Source of the DNA: Bradyrhizobium cajani | GTDB lineage: Bacteria > Pseudomonadota > Alphaproteobacteria > Rhizobiales > Xanthobacteraceae | DNA length: 49,816 nucleotides | Assembly: GCF_009759665.1 (NCBI RefSeq) | Contig: NZ_WQNE01000044.1 | Location: 1-49,816, forward strand | Reading direction: 5' to 3' | Shown here: positions 49,714 through 49,816 of the stretch, piece by piece | Numbering within the stretch: the first letter of the stretch is position 1 | Layout: each line of letters opens with the position of its first letter | The notes under the pieces: model-generated | Databases searched by the model: none | What the model was told of the DNA's origin: nothing | What the model saw: the letters and a program-made list of their open reading frames with translations, nothing else | Made by a program: the position numbers and the translations under genes

Positions 49714-49816
49714 TTAGTCAATCCCTTTTTGCGTCATCCACTCGCCGGGAACGTGCTTCTGTACGGGATCGGCGCTGTGGCCGTCGCCTGATGGGGTTCT
49801 GGAGAGGAGCAGGTCG
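49714..49816 (-). CDS. C-terminal end of an unidentified protein, cut by the window edge
   Basis: An open minus-strand frame runs from the edge to a TAA at 49714-49716 and reads DLLLSRTPSGDGHSADPVQK then HVPGEWMTQKGID. Third positions are mostly G or C, as in genes here. Position convergent to the SDR gene after a palindromic repeat supports a real gene end. Thirty-three open codons are weak evidence alone, and no family is recognised. Confidence 0.5.
   Translation of the reverse strand, partial: DLLLSRTPSGDGHSADPVQKHVPGEWMTQKGID

Overview
The window looks like chromosome of an alphaproteobacterium of the Bradyrhizobium/Rhodopseudomonas type. GC content is high, most genes are core alphaproteobacterial families (RcdA-type DUF1465, DUF1192, DUF4164 next to zapA, TIGR00282/YmdB, DUF459), and many spacers hold the short palindromic repeats common in bradyrhizobia. 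Genus is inferred from these features, not proven. No tRNA, rRNA, CRISPR array, transposase or integrase was found.

Layout. 1-1.6 kb: ruvC and a YebC-family regulator (minus strand). 1.7-5.2 kb: two soluble chemoreceptors sharing an unusual C-terminal domain, one also carrying a PilZ domain. 5.3-8.4 kb: a disturbed, partly AT-richer accessory segment. A cytochrome c gene is broken into a 3' fragment (5337-5503) and a 5'-truncated remainder (7513-8394); between them lies a two-gene minus-strand operon coding for an AbiJ-like protein with a HEPN-type RNxxxxH motif and a multi-pass membrane protein. This is the best candidate in the window for an undescribed defence or toxin-like module. 8.6-10.9 kb: an exported cyclase-family protein and a CobW-type GTPase. 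11.2-13.8 kb: ymdB-like phosphodiesterase, 5-formyl-THF cyclo-ligase, a probable 6S RNA, zapA and a DUF4164 gene, matching the zapA-ssrS-ygfA order of many proteobacteria.

14.2-21.8 kb: a central carbon cluster, tkt-gap-pgk-fba(class II)-fba(class I)-thiE-like, followed by a Sel1-repeat protein and an inositol monophosphatase. 23.9-28.3 kb: an RND efflux permease and its lipoprotein adaptor. 28.5-32.5 kb: a cyclopropane-synthase-like methyltransferase, a MotA/MotB-like proton-channel pair with a one-base-overlapping GNAT gene, and a small membrane protein. 32.7-37.5 kb: an MsbA-like ABC transporter, rpmE, rcdA, a DUF1192 gene and a quinone oxidoreductase. 37.6-42.7 kb: a GGDEF/EAL protein with a degenerate cyclase site and an intact diguanylate cyclase, with two small hypotheticals between. 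42.8-49.8 kb: galU, a lytic transglycosylase, a DUF459 protein that lacks the SGNH serine and histidine, a CsbD-like protein, two divergent SDR dehydrogenases between inverted copies of one repeat, and the end of a truncated gene.

Three genes (PilZ chemoreceptor, GGDEF/EAL protein, diguanylate cyclase) point to cyclic-di-GMP signalling. Every convergent gene junction in the window holds a palindromic repeat. All identifications come from reading the sequence; no database search was run.
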